From the NCBI GenBank assembly GCA_963701015.1, contig OY969556.1, forward strand, positions 1,550,001 through 1,614,000: a DNA stretch of 64,000 nucleotides, written 5' to 3'. Under the pieces are notes generated by a model. It saw only the letters and a list, made by a program, of their open reading frames with translations, searched no databases and had not been told where the DNA came from. The position numbers were made by a program, and so were the translations under genes. This document shows, one piece after another, positions 1 to 9,129 of this stretch (the stretch's first letter is position 1; every line of letters starts with the position of its first letter). The stretch comes from MFD09286-c1 sp963701015 (GTDB taxonomy: Bacteria; Bacteroidota; Bacteroidia; Bacteroidales; DTGW01).

Positions 1-597
1 GCAATTAATATCATAGTTACATGATCCGGCAATTGGGCTGGCCCAGGAAACATTTTTCAAATAATCTGCAACAGCGTTTATTGTAAAAACACCTTCATAA
101 CCTGGTTTATTTGGTGTAGAAAATTCGATTATTAAATTATTCCCAATTAAAGGAGGAAATGACATTGAACTGTACGAGTTATCTTTGGTATAACTTCCTA
201 AAACGCCATAATTGTTGTATATAAAAATTTGCTCGTTTTCTTTTAAACTAATATTATCCATTGATAAACCAAGTTCAACTGCATTGTCAACTTTAACTTG
301 GCAGGTCCAAATTCTTTTGTTTCCAATTTTTTGCCAGTATCCTATAGATTTCGGATTAATATTCACTGGAATATTATTAGCAACTTTTAATGATTTTAAA
401 TATGTTTTTTTATTTATTAAATTCTTATCAGTTGCAAAATCAGCATTTGAATCGTTTAATTCAATTGTAGCTGAAATGGCAATACTTTTATTTTTTAAAC
501 CTTCAGGAATGCCTGAAAAATTTGAATTTTGAGATAATACAAAGTTCTGAAGGAAGATACCAATAATTAAAAATAACAAAAATTTATTTAAATGCAT
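1..597 (-). CDS. Secreted trypsin-like / lysyl endopeptidase-like protease, N-terminal part (gene continues off the left edge)
   Basis: An open frame of 199 codons runs from ATG at 597 to the window edge without a stop. The first ~23 residues are a signal peptide (hydrophobic LLFLIIGIFLQNFVLS). The next ~160 residues resemble the pro-region found in Bacteroidota lysyl-endopeptidase-type serine proteases: a segment reading IFIYNNYGVLGSYT, then a region ending GSCNYDINC. That Cys-containing motif normally opens the trypsin-fold catalytic domain, which lies outside the window. Such proteins are usually exported and often carry a type IX secretion tail; neither the tail nor the catalytic triad can be seen. 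A TAATTTTG -7-like box sits at 614-621 on the minus strand, but no -33 box was found. The family assignment rests on recalled motif similarity. Confidence 0.7.
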   Translation of the reverse strand, partial: MHLNKFLLFLIIGIFLQNFVLSQNSNFSGIPEGLKNKSIAISATIELNDSNADFATDKNLINKKTYLKSLKVANNIPVNINPKSIGYWQKIGNKRIWTCQVKVDNAVELGLSMDNISLKENEQIFIYNNYGVLGSYTKDNSYSSMSFPPLIGNNLIIEFSTPNKPGYEGVFTINAVADYLKNVSWASPIAGSCNYDINC

Positions 598-746
598 TCG
601 TAAAATTTTACTTCAAAATTACCCTAAATTATAGATATATTTTTAGGAAAATATTGATATGAAACAATATTTTAAAAATAGAATGCTGAACTAAACCTAT
701 AGTTTGATATTAATTTAATTCAACGTTCAAAATAATTTTATATTTT

Positions 747-1817
747 TCAATAATTAAAATAAGCTCCGCATGTTCCTATACCAGCAGAATATGATTTTTT
801 AAATGTACCATTTTTATCATAAATATCAACTGTGCCAGAGGTTGAATAATTTCCGGCATTTAAACAATAAATATCGCCGTTTGACGGATCGACTGACAAA
901 CCTAAAAATTGAGTGGCACTTGAAATTAATGGCACTGACGGTAAACTGCTTCCATTTATTGGAAACGCAAAAATACCCAGACTGTCCTGGTAATAAATAA
1001 TACTTTTATCACTGCTAATTGCTAAAATACTTGATTCGTAGTTGTCGTCTGCTTTACCTTCAATAAATGATTTATCAATTGTAAGGCTTGAATGGTTTAT
1101 TTTTACAATTTTTGATTCACCTCTAGTATAAGATGAGTTATAAAATCCTTCGCAAATCACCCAAACATCGCCATTAACATCAACAACCAAGTCAACAGGG
1201 TTTTCGCCAACAATAATATTTTTTATAACTTTATTGCTCGAAGGATCAATTATTGAAACGGTACTATCAGTTTCAAATCCACCACAATTGGCAACATAAA
1301 CATAATTTCCTGATTTTACTATATTTTCAGGTCCATTTCCAACCTCAATACTATCTGTAACTTTATTGGTTTGTAAATTTACAACCTGAACCCAGCCCTG
1401 CATAGAACCCGAAGTAATATAAGCTTTAGTTGTATCAATTTCAAGAAAATATCGTGGGTAAATAATACTGAATTCAGCAATTTCTTTAAATGATGAGAGG
1501 TTTACAACCTTTATCAGGTTACTGTTGTTTGCTACTATATAACCTCTACCATTTGCCAATCCCATTGATTGTACTACATCGCCAGCTGTTCGGCCATTAA
1601 TATTTGCAAAATAATTATTAACAATTATATTACTATCATTTTTAATAATTGAAATTGAACCATTATTATGCATAAATGCACCTTGGTTGGTTATATAAAC
1701 TAATTTCTCACCTTGTAGTTGATTTGGAATTGTATTATTATCTTTTTTGCAGGAATTCAAAGAAATTACTAATAGAATTGATAAAATAAATACTGAGTGT
1801 AATAGATTCTTTTTCAT
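747..1817 (-). CDS. BtuG-like surface lipoprotein, beta-propeller (YncE-like), probable cobalamin binding
   Basis: A 356-residue lipoprotein: a signal peptide ends in the lipobox LNSC with Cys23, followed by KKDNN, an acidic/lysine tail that resembles the Bacteroidota surface-export signal. The rest is a string of propeller-like repeats (for example VQVVNLQTNKVTDSIEVGNG, VSIIDPSSNKVIKNIIVGEN, VVDVNGDVWVICEGF), as in seven-bladed YncE-type propellers. It starts 16 bases after the BtuB-like receptor and shares its riboswitch. In Bacteroides the surface propeller BtuG binds B12 and sits on BtuB. The context makes the same role here likely; binding itself is inferred. Confidence 0.8.
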   Translation of the reverse strand: MKKNLLHSVFILSILLVISLNSCKKDNNTIPNQLQGEKLVYITNQGAFMHNNGSISIIKNDSNIIVNNYFANINGRTAGDVVQSMGLANGRGYIVANNSNLIKVVNLSSFKEIAEFSIIYPRYFLEIDTTKAYITSGSMQGWVQVVNLQTNKVTDSIEVGNGPENIVKSGNYVYVANCGGFETDSTVSIIDPSSNKVIKNIIVGENPVDLVVDVNGDVWVICEGFYNSSYTRGESKIVKINHSSLTIDKSFIEGKADDNYESSILAISSDKSIIYYQDSLGIFAFPINGSSLPSVPLISSATQFLGLSVDPSNGDIYCLNAGNYSTSGTVDIYDKNGTFKKSYSAGIGTCGAYFNY

Positions 1818-1833
1818 TGTTAATTTAAATTAA

Positions 1834-3807
1834 TTAATAATTTGATTTGTTAAAAACATAAGTCATAGCTATATAAAAAGTCCGGCCGGGCATTGGATAC
1901 GTTGGTAAATAAGTATAATATTGTTTGTCGAAAAGATTATTAATTTTAAAATCGAAACGAAAACTATTGGTTTTAAGCTTAAACGTTTTATTAAAATTGA
2001 AATTTACAAGTGAATATCCGGGTAAAGGAAATCCTGATTCATCCGCATCGGTATAATACTGTGAACGAATTGCCCAATCAAAACCTATATTATATGAATG
2101 AAGTTTAAAATTCAAATTAAAAACAGCCGAATGCAGTGGAACATATATAATTTGTTCACCTATTGCCTGTGAGTCAAATGATTTTGAATAGGTTGATGGC
2201 GTAAAATTGTAATTAATATTCCAACTTATAACATTTTTTCCAAGATTTATTATTTGCCTAAATGTACCTTCAAACCCTCGGGTCCAGACCTGTTCGTAAT
2301 TTTCAGCCATCAAACCGGTTGCCCCATTTGGAATCCATTGAATCCAATTATTTATTATATTGGAATATATAGTGGCTGTAAATACGTTTTTTAAAACTGA
2401 ATTTGAGAAATTCATTTCAGTTCCAGCATCAAAACCTATACCATTTTCAGGCTTCAAATTTGGATTTCCGCCGGGCATCCAAAATCTTTCATTAAATGAA
2501 GGAACCCTGAACTTATTGGATACATTACTTTTAAGTGATATAATTGAGTTCAATTTCCAGCATTCGCCAAATGAAAATTGGGGCATTGTTTTATAACCGG
2601 AAATAAATTCTTGTCTAAATGAGAAATCGAAAATAATATTTGAATTGCTGTACTTAGCTGCCGAATATATTGCAAACATATTTTCGTCAATATGCAACGA
2701 GTTGAAATTATTGTTTATTGAAAAAGTTCTTAAAAATGTAAAACCGCCATCAAAGGTTATGTTAGTAGTTAAATATTTTCGATAATTGAAATCATTAAAC
2801 CATCGGTCACTTCCGATTTTCGAATTGGTTGGTTTACGTGTTTCTGTGTTTATAATTAAACTTGTATAATGCAAATAATCATAAAAATATCCTGTTTTTA
2901 TTGTATAGTTTGAAGTTCCGGAATAATAGTTCCATTTCAGGTAAGTTTTCAATGTACTGTCATTTTGAATTCCGTTGTAACTGTTTCCGGGAATTTGATA
3001 ATGTTTTTGCTGCGCCCACATTCCAGCTTCCAGTTGTTGTGCATTATCAATTTTAATATTTAATGTTTGAACGAATCCCTGCGAAAAATATTGATTGTGA
3101 TTTTGAGTTATATTTTGAGGTATATAATCATTTTCAACATATTTATATTTATTTAAAGCATTGTTATTAAAACCATAAAAACTATATTGCAAATTACTGT
3201 TACCTGCATTTATTTTAATTGAATATTTTTTACTGTCAATTTGCCCGGGATTGCTGGAAATTGAATTTTCATTGATATTATTATCAAATGCCCCAACTTC
3301 TGAATTAAGCTTTATATATAATTTGTTAGACCATTCAGGAATGTTGTTCAATTCAATTGCACCGCCAAATGTTCCATTGCCATACATTGCTCCCGAAGCA
3401 CCATGAATTAATTGAATTTGATTTGCAATGCCCGATCCGGCCAGCGATAAATCCATTTCACCAGTACCTATTGCATTGATTGGAAACCCATTCCAGTTAA
3501 CCTGTGTATGATTTGAACCTGTTCCTCTGAAAGATAATGTAGTTAATGATCCAGTGCCACCGTATTGTTGAATTACTACAGGTGTTGAGAACATTAATAA
3601 TTCCCCCAAGTTTATATTCTGATTTTTTTGTAAGGTCAGCGAATCAATTCTGGTAATGAATTTGTCTTCTTTAAAAAGTGATTGTCTATTCTGGTAAACA
3701 CATACTTCCGGTATGTTATGCAATTTAATGGAATCACGCATAACAGCATATACCATTGAAGTATAACAAATGAAAAACAAACTTGCAAAAAAACGTATTT
3801 TTTTCAA
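1834..3807 (-). CDS. btuB: TonB-dependent cobalamin receptor, BtuB-like; TTG start preferred
   Basis: Outer-membrane receptor importing vitamin B12 with TonB energy. The plug domain is recognisable (GELLMFSTPVVIQQYGG, LSFRGTGSNHTQVNWNG, LIHGASGAMYGNGTFGGAIEL), followed by a beta-barrel of ~500 residues that ends in an aromatic residue (FNKSNY). The frame is open back to an ATG at 3915, but that ATG lies inside the cobalamin riboswitch and its extra 36 residues do not look like an export signal. TTG at 3807 gives MKKIRFFASLFFICYTSMVYA, a normal signal peptide, 43 bases after the riboswitch, and a 657-residue protein. Cobalamin as substrate is inferred from the riboswitch and the BtuG-like partner. 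Confidence 0.85.
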   Translation of the reverse strand: MKKIRFFASLFFICYTSMVYAVMRDSIKLHNIPEVCVYQNRQSLFKEDKFITRIDSLTLQKNQNINLGELLMFSTPVVIQQYGGTGSLTTLSFRGTGSNHTQVNWNGFPINAIGTGEMDLSLAGSGIANQIQLIHGASGAMYGNGTFGGAIELNNIPEWSNKLYIKLNSEVGAFDNNINENSISSNPGQIDSKKYSIKINAGNSNLQYSFYGFNNNALNKYKYVENDYIPQNITQNHNQYFSQGFVQTLNIKIDNAQQLEAGMWAQQKHYQIPGNSYNGIQNDSTLKTYLKWNYYSGTSNYTIKTGYFYDYLHYTSLIINTETRKPTNSKIGSDRWFNDFNYRKYLTTNITFDGGFTFLRTFSINNNFNSLHIDENMFAIYSAAKYSNSNIIFDFSFRQEFISGYKTMPQFSFGECWKLNSIISLKSNVSNKFRVPSFNERFWMPGGNPNLKPENGIGFDAGTEMNFSNSVLKNVFTATIYSNIINNWIQWIPNGATGLMAENYEQVWTRGFEGTFRQIINLGKNVISWNINYNFTPSTYSKSFDSQAIGEQIIYVPLHSAVFNLNFKLHSYNIGFDWAIRSQYYTDADESGFPLPGYSLVNFNFNKTFKLKTNSFRFDFKINNLFDKQYYTYLPTYPMPGRTFYIAMTYVFNKSNY

Positions 3808-3849
3808 TGTAATAAGTTTACATGTTTGACCCGAACATTGATTCACAAA

Positions 3850-4016
3850 AGTTTTAGGCAGGTCTTCTGACTTACTCCCTCTTAGGCGCCTTCCCAACCA
3901 AATGGTCAGTGGCAAAGGTTGCCGGAGTTATTGGAGCTTACAGCAGCGGGCACTGTTCCTGATTTACACAGGATTCCCTTTTTACATTACACCGATAGGT
4001 AATAATGTTACCAAAA
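3850..4016 (-). promoter_or_regulatory. Cobalamin riboswitch
   Basis: On the minus strand the segment carries the conserved core of the B12 aptamer: GGGAATCCTGTG, AAATCAGGAACAGTGCCCGC, then GCCACTG, and the B12 box AAGTCAGAAGACCTGCC at 3873-3857. It precedes the BtuB-like receptor gene. Riboswitches of this class shut down expression when adenosylcobalamin binds. The aptamer's 5' edge is approximate. Whether it acts on translation or termination cannot be told from sequence alone; no strong terminator with a U-run separates it from the gene, which favours translational control. A TATTTTTG box at 4135-4142 could be its -7 element but lacks a -33 partner. Confidence 0.93.
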
Positions 4017-4268
4017 ACATGGGGCAAATGTAAGCAAAATTTAATCTTGATATCGACAGTTTATAATTGGAATTTATTCAAATGTTATTAACATTCAATA
4101 AAATGAATAGGGACAAATTATAAAGTAGTATTATCAAAAATATTTTTTTAGCAATGAGGGTAATTATATTTAGAATTGTTAATTGAATAAAGCATAAATA
4201 ATTTCCAGGCAATAATCCGGAAAATTGCAGGAAACTAAAATGAAAATAATAAAATAAATTTTATAGTC

Positions 4269-5570
4269 ATGAAAACAGAATATTATAAAATCAATCAACG
4301 GGCAAATAAATTTTTGACCATATTAATTGGCTTATTATTTTGCTCATTCTCAATGTCGCAAGCGATGGCAGGTTTAAAACAAAATACTGATACTGCTTCG
4401 TTTATAACTATTTCAGGTAAAATTACCGATAAGGAAACTTCAAAACCACTGATGTATGCAAACGTTTACATTATTGGTACAAGTATTGGAACGGTTGCAA
4501 ATGCTGATGGAGAGTTTGTGTTAAAAATTCCGAAAGAAAGGAGCAAAGATTTAATTGGTGCAAAGCATTTGGGGTACAAAGCATTTTCAGCATCCATTGA
4601 ATCAATAAAGAATGCAGATGTAAATATTATTTTAGAGCCCGAAATTGTTCCTTTACAGGAAATTATTATCCGTACAGACGATCCTGTAAGCTTGATCAGA
4701 GGTGCTATTGCAAATGTCAGGAAAAATTATCGCAGGACACCGACAATGATGACAAGTTTTTATCGCGAAGCAATTCAGCAAAACCGAAGATATGTTTCAA
4801 TTGCTGAAGCTGTTTTGGAAACTTATAAAACTTCCTACACTGATGTTTTTTCGGATGATAAGGTTAAAGTTCTGATAGGCAGGAAAGGACAAGATGTTAA
4901 AAGGATGGATACTGTTGTTGTTAAATTACAGGGTGGACCAGTTACCCCATTTTATCTGGACTTTGCCAAAAATCCTGAGAATTTATTTTCTGAAGATTAT
5001 TATAAGTATTATGATTTTGCTTTAAAAGGTCAAATTTCACTCGATAATGAACGTTGTTATGTAATTGAATTCACTCAAAAACCTATCGAGAACCTTGCTT
5101 TGTATAATGGTGTAATTTATTTGGAAGTTCAATCCCTTGCAATTGTAGGACTTGAATTTAGTATTAGTGATTATGGATTACCTTATGCCACAAATTTATT
5201 TATTAAGAAGAAACCAATCACTATGCGTGCCAATATACTTGGAGCACATTATTATGTAAAATATGCAAAAGCAAATGGTTTTTGGAACCTTAATTATGTA
5301 AGATCTGAATTAAGTTTTAAATGCAAATGGAAAAAGAAATTCTTTAGTTCAACTTATAAAACTATGGTTGAAATGGCTGTAACTGATATCGACACCGTTA
5401 AAGTGGAACGGTATAAATCAAAAGAAACCTTTAAGCAAAGTGAAATATTTTCAGATAAAGTTGATGATTTCAAGAATGATGAATTCTGGGGCGATTATAA
5501 TATTATTAAACCTGATGAATCTATTCAAAATGCTATAAATAAATTGAGTAAAAGATTAAAACGTAAATAG
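4269..5570 (+). CDS. Secreted protein with carboxypeptidase-like regulatory domain
   Basis: 433 residues with an N-terminal signal peptide (hydrophobic core at residues 16-34, cleaved after ...SQAMA). Residues ~47-125 form a CarboxypepD_reg-like beta-sandwich (ISGKITDKETSKPLMYANVYI, GTVANADGEFVLKIP, HLGYKAF), the fold that also opens SusC proteins. The remainder (RTDDPVSLIRGAIANVRKNY onward) matches a widespread uncharacterised Bacteroidota type; no catalytic motif is seen. No TonB plug or barrel follows, so it is not a receptor. It is monocistronic, convergent with the oxidase operon, and ends at a strong hairpin. The 238-base stretch upstream is AT-rich and no canonical promoter pair was found. 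Function unknown. Confidence 0.85.
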   Translation: MKTEYYKINQRANKFLTILIGLLFCSFSMSQAMAGLKQNTDTASFITISGKITDKETSKPLMYANVYIIGTSIGTVANADGEFVLKIPKERSKDLIGAKHLGYKAFSASIESIKNADVNIILEPEIVPLQEIIIRTDDPVSLIRGAIANVRKNYRRTPTMMTSFYREAIQQNRRYVSIAEAVLETYKTSYTDVFSDDKVKVLIGRKGQDVKRMDTVVVKLQGGPVTPFYLDFAKNPENLFSEDYYKYYDFALKGQISLDNERCYVIEFTQKPIENLALYNGVIYLEVQSLAIVGLEFSISDYGLPYATNLFIKKKPITMRANILGAHYYVKYAKANGFWNLNYVRSELSFKCKWKKKFFSSTYKTMVEMAVTDIDTVKVERYKSKETFKQSEIFSDKVDDFKNDEFWGDYNIIKPDESIQNAINKLSKRLKRK

Positions 5571-5598
5571 ATTGGTTCTATAATTTTGGTTAGTAATT

Positions 5599-5630
5599 TA
5601 AGCCGTCTTTTATTCTTAAAAGGCGGCTTA
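5599..5630. terminator. Bidirectional hairpin between convergent genes
   Basis: TAAGCCGTCTTTT pairs with AAAAGGCGGCTTA (13 bp, one G-U) around a 6-base loop. It lies 28 bases after the plus-strand gene ending at 5570 and 32 bases past the end of the minus-strand oxidase operon (5663). The arms carry A/T runs, so it can serve both directions. Confidence 0.85.
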
Positions 5631-5662
5631 ATAATTTGGTTTTCTTCAAGGTAATCTTCAAT

Positions 5663-6598
5663 TTATTTTAAGGATTTAATATACTCAGCAATTTGCTTAA
5701 CTTCATCTTTAGATATGATATCTTTATATGACTGCATTAAATCTGGTTGAAATCCTTTAACAACTTTTGCATTTGGATCATAGACCGATTCAAGAATATA
5801 ATTATCATCAACCAGAACCTGCATTTCTTTACCATCAACCAAAACAGTAACTTTTGTTCCATAAATTCCTTTATACGAAGGACCCACAATTTTTGTCCCA
5901 TCAAATGAATGACAGGCTGTGCAACCATTTCTTTTTATAATAGCTAAACCAGGATATATTTTCTTATTTCCATTGGAAGTAATTGGAATAGGTTTTGTAC
6001 TTGCTTTGTACCATTTATCAAAGTTTTTCTTTGACATAACAACAACTGCCGAAGTCATATAAGCATGTCTTAACCCACAATATTCGGCACAAAATATATC
6101 GTAGGTTCCTTCTTTTTGAGCAATAAACCATAAAAAGTTTTTATTACCAGGTACAGCATCTTGTTTAACACGGAATGCTGGTATATATAAACTATGTATA
6201 ACATCAAAGGAATGAACATTAACTTTAACAGGACTATCGACTGCAACGTACATTGTATCAGTAACAACTCCGTTAGGATATTTAAATGACCAACTCCACA
6301 TTCGTGCATTAGCTGTAATATCAAATGAATCTTTAGGTGGACTTTTAAGTATTTTCCAATTTTTCCAACCATATGAAAACATAAATGACACTAGTATAAC
6401 CGGAATTATAATCCATAATATTTCAAGAATTATATTGCCTTCAATAAATGCGGATGTTGGATTTCTCTTTTTATTGTATTTATAAACAAAATATAACATT
6501 GTTGCAGTTATACCCAATAGAAAAAATATGGCAATTATAAAAATGAACAGCGTTAAACTGTCAACATTATTAACAAAATTTGAAGCTCCAGAAAACAT
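5663..6598 (-). CDS. coxB: caa3-type cytochrome c oxidase subunit II with fused cytochrome c (oxidase 1)
   Basis: Membrane-anchored electron-entry subunit. Two N-terminal membrane helices (residues ~15-40 and ~55-76) are followed by a cupredoxin domain with the complete CuA set: His135, Cys170, Glu172, Cys174, His178 and Met181. A C-terminal cytochrome c domain carries CTACH (Cys226, Cys229, His230), which marks the caa3 type. At 311 residues it is the usual size for this fusion. It is the last gene of the operon that begins with actA, 10 bases after subunit IV. Complex III analogue 1 in the same operon is the likely electron donor. Confidence 0.95.
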   Translation of the reverse strand: MFSGASNFVNNVDSLTLFIFIIAIFFLLGITATMLYFVYKYNKKRNPTSAFIEGNIILEILWIIIPVILVSFMFSYGWKNWKILKSPPKDSFDITANARMWSWSFKYPNGVVTDTMYVAVDSPVKVNVHSFDVIHSLYIPAFRVKQDAVPGNKNFLWFIAQKEGTYDIFCAEYCGLRHAYMTSAVVVMSKKNFDKWYKASTKPIPITSNGNKKIYPGLAIIKRNGCTACHSFDGTKIVGPSYKGIYGTKVTVLVDGKEMQVLVDDNYILESVYDPNAKVVKGFQPDLMQSYKDIISKDEVKQIAEYIKSLK

Positions 6599-6608
6599 AA
6601 TTCAAATT

Positions 6609-6896
6609 TTAACGGTAAACAAAATCTAGCATTGTAACTATAATAATTGATAATATAAGTGTGAAAATTAAGCCCACAAATATTGTCAGAATTTTATCAT
6701 GAAATTTTAAATGCATATTGTAAAATAGAACAATTGTAGCTTGAACTGCAGCAATTACCAATATTAATCCAACTAATATATTAGAGGCTAATCGAACATG
6801 GGTAAACCAAACTTCAATTAATGTCAACACGGACAATATTATAAATGTAGTTATATATAACCCATATCCTTCAATCTTCTTATTTGATGAATCCAT
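6609..6896 (-). CDS. coxD: Cytochrome c oxidase subunit IV (oxidase 1)
   Basis: 95 residues with three hydrophobic segments (about residues 13-30, 36-58 and 68-90) and a Met-His pair in NMHLKFHDK between helices two and three, typical of the small caa3/quinol-oxidase subunit IV. It lies 6 bases after subunit III and 10 bases before subunit II. It is a structural subunit without cofactors. Confidence 0.88.
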   Translation of the reverse strand: MDSSNKKIEGYGLYITTFIILSVLTLIEVWFTHVRLASNILVGLILVIAAVQATIVLFYNMHLKFHDKILTIFVGLIFTLILSIIIVTMLDFVYR

Positions 6897-6902
6897 TTTA
6901 TA

Positions 6903-7511
6903 CTAATTTATTAGATAAAACAATGGAAATAAAAATATCCAAACTAAATCAACCAAATGCCAATATAAACTGCAATTTTCTAATAAAGCATATTTTGTAG
7001 AATGCACTTTACCTCTAACAACACCAAATATTACAATTACTATTAAAATAAGTCCAGCAATTAAATGCAATGCATGCAAACCAGTCATAAAAAAATATAA
7101 TCCGAAAAACATAACATCACCATGACTTAGATTAGCTAATACTTTAGAACTTGGATATAAACCATGTTCAAATTTTACAGCCCATTCAAAATATTTATTA
7201 ATTAAAAAAATAATGCCTAAAATTATGGTTATTGAAAGCATTATTAATGTAAATTTATTTTTACCATGCTGTATAGCTAAATAAGCTATTCCCATTGTCA
7301 TTCCACTTAATAATAATATAATGGAATTTATGGTTCCAATTTTTACATTTAATTCTTGAGCCGCCAAATGAAATCCATCATGATATTTTACACGATATAC
7401 TGTAAATACCAGGAATAATCCAGCAAATAAAAATAATTCAGTAAAAATAAACAGCCACATTCCTATTCTAGAAGCTGCGTCATCTCTGTGTTCTATATGC
7501 GTTTGTTCCAT
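6903..7511 (-). CDS. coxC: Cytochrome c oxidase subunit III (oxidase 1)
   Basis: 202 residues with five predicted membrane helices, the short bacterial form that lacks the first two helices of mitochondrial subunit III. Recognisable motifs are RIGMWLFIFTELFLFAGLF, the glutamate in KYFEW, FFMTGLHALHLIAG and YWHLVDLVWIFLFPLFYL at the C-terminus. It sits between subunits I and IV with 6-7 base gaps. It supports proton uptake and stability of subunit I and binds no metals. Confidence 0.95.
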   Translation of the reverse strand: MEQTHIEHRDDAASRIGMWLFIFTELFLFAGLFLVFTVYRVKYHDGFHLAAQELNVKIGTINSIILLLSGMTMGIAYLAIQHGKNKFTLIMLSITIILGIIFLINKYFEWAVKFEHGLYPSSKVLANLSHGDVMFFGLYFFMTGLHALHLIAGLILIVIVIFGVVRGKVHSTKYALLENCSLYWHLVDLVWIFLFPLFYLIN

Positions 7512-7518
7512 TTATAAT

Positions 7519-9114
7519 TTATTTATAATCATAAGGGCCATAGTTAATTTCAGGTTCATCTTCAAAATTTTCTAGTGGAGGTGGAGAAGGAATAGTCCAT
7601 TCTAGTGTTTTACCTCCCCAGGGATCAGCAGGAGCCTTTTCGCCATAACGAGCTGAACGTACAAGATTTATAATAATAATAGCCAAGCCAAAAATCATAA
7701 CTATTGCTCCAAGTGACGATATAATATTACCGCTATGATACTTTTCAAAGTAATCATAGGTTCTGCGTGGCTGGCCCATCATACCTAATATAAACATTGT
7801 AAAATATAATGCTAAAAAGCCTGTGAAAAATATTATCCAACCAGTATTGGCCCAACTTTTATCGTACATTCGTCCATAAATTTTTGGAAACCAATAATGT
7901 ATTCCTGCCATGAATGCATAGCCCATTCCTCCAAAAACAATAAAATGAAAATGTCCGACAACAAATGCAGTATCGGTTAAATAAACATCAGTAGCAAGAC
8001 TTCCTAAAAATAATCCGGATAATCCACCAATTAAAAAAACAAATATAAATGACAGTGCCCAATACAATGGAGTTTGAACATTTATAGAACCTTTATATAA
8101 AGTAGCTACCCAATTAAAAACCTTTATAGCACTTGGTATTGCTACTATAAAAGTTAATAATGAAAAGAACCATAATGATATTGAACTTAAACCGGCTGCA
8201 AACATATGATGTCCCCATACAAAAAAACCAACAAAAGCAATTCCAAAGGAAGATATAACAATTGCGGTATAACCAAATATTGTTTTACGCGCAAATGTTG
8301 GTATTATTTCTGAAATTACACCCATAGCCGGTAATATCATTATATAAACAGCAGGATGAGAATATATCCAAAATAAGTGCTGATATAATACCGGATCGCC
8401 GCCAAGAGAAGGGTCGAAAAATCCAATTTTGAGAATACGTTCAGCAACAATCATTAATAATGTAATACCAATTATTGGTGTTGCTAATATTTGAATCCAA
8501 CCAGTTGCATATAACGACCATGGGAAAAGTGGCATTTTCATCCATTTCATTCCTGGTGCTTTCATTCTATGAATGGTTGTGATAAAATTTATCCCCGTTA
8601 AAATTGAAGAAAAGCCTAACACGAATGCACCTAACACAGCAGATAATATATTGGTGGGTATTTTTAAACTATAAGGAGCATAAAAAGTCCAACCAGTATC
8701 AGGAGGACCGGAACCTAAAAATTGTGATGAGATTACTATTGCTGCTCCGGCAACATATATCCACCATGAAAGTAAATTTAATCGGGGAAAAGCAACATCT
8801 TTTGCACCAATCATTATAGGTAAAAAGAAATTACCGAATATTGCCGGAATACCTGGTATAACAACAAGAAATATCATGGTTATACCATGTAATGTAAAAA
8901 AGGCATTGTATGTTTGGGCATCCATAATTGTTCTTCCAGGCGCTATTAATTCAAGCTTCATGAGTAGTCCTAATGTAGCACCTACAATAAAAAATGAAAC
9001 AATTGTGTATAAATATAAAAGTGCTATTCTTTTATGATCAGTTGAAAATATCCAACCTAATATACCTTTGTATTTACCTTTATAATCGAGGTAACTGACA
9101 TAATTTTGATCCAT
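7519..9114 (-). CDS. coxA: caa3-type cytochrome c oxidase subunit I, A2 (YS-motif) type (oxidase 1)
   Basis: Catalytic heme-copper subunit with 12 membrane helices, 531 residues. Ligands are visible: His76 (heme a), His253 and Tyr257 in YSHPAVY (CuB and the cross-linked Tyr), His302-His303 (CuB), and His388 and His390 (hemes a3 and a). The usual Glu of HPEVY is replaced and a YS pair precedes the His, which is the signature of the A2 subfamily known from Rhodothermus caa3. The C-terminal tail TLEWTIPSPPPLENF is intact here, unlike in the second copy. It begins 15 bases after the SCO gene. Confidence 0.96.
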   Translation of the reverse strand: MDQNYVSYLDYKGKYKGILGWIFSTDHKRIALLYLYTIVSFFIVGATLGLLMKLELIAPGRTIMDAQTYNAFFTLHGITMIFLVVIPGIPAIFGNFFLPIMIGAKDVAFPRLNLLSWWIYVAGAAIVISSQFLGSGPPDTGWTFYAPYSLKIPTNILSAVLGAFVLGFSSILTGINFITTIHRMKAPGMKWMKMPLFPWSLYATGWIQILATPIIGITLLMIVAERILKIGFFDPSLGGDPVLYQHLFWIYSHPAVYIMILPAMGVISEIIPTFARKTIFGYTAIVISSFGIAFVGFFVWGHHMFAAGLSSISLWFFSLLTFIVAIPSAIKVFNWVATLYKGSINVQTPLYWALSFIFVFLIGGLSGLFLGSLATDVYLTDTAFVVGHFHFIVFGGMGYAFMAGIHYWFPKIYGRMYDKSWANTGWIIFFTGFLALYFTMFILGMMGQPRRTYDYFEKYHSGNIISSLGAIVMIFGLAIIIINLVRSARYGEKAPADPWGGKTLEWTIPSPPPLENFEDEPEINYGPYDYK

Positions 9115-9129
9115 TTTATTTCTGCTAGT

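Noticed and set aside
212..532. Plus-strand open frame of 106 codons
   Set aside because: It is antisense to the protease gene, whose frame has clear protein motifs.
3808..3915. N-terminal extension of the BtuB-like receptor to ATG 3915
   Set aside because: It lies inside the cobalamin aptamer, encodes no export signal, and TTG 3807 gives a standard signal peptide.
6070..6372. Minus-strand 100-codon frame inside coxB
   Set aside because: It is an out-of-frame shadow of the CuA domain of subunit II.
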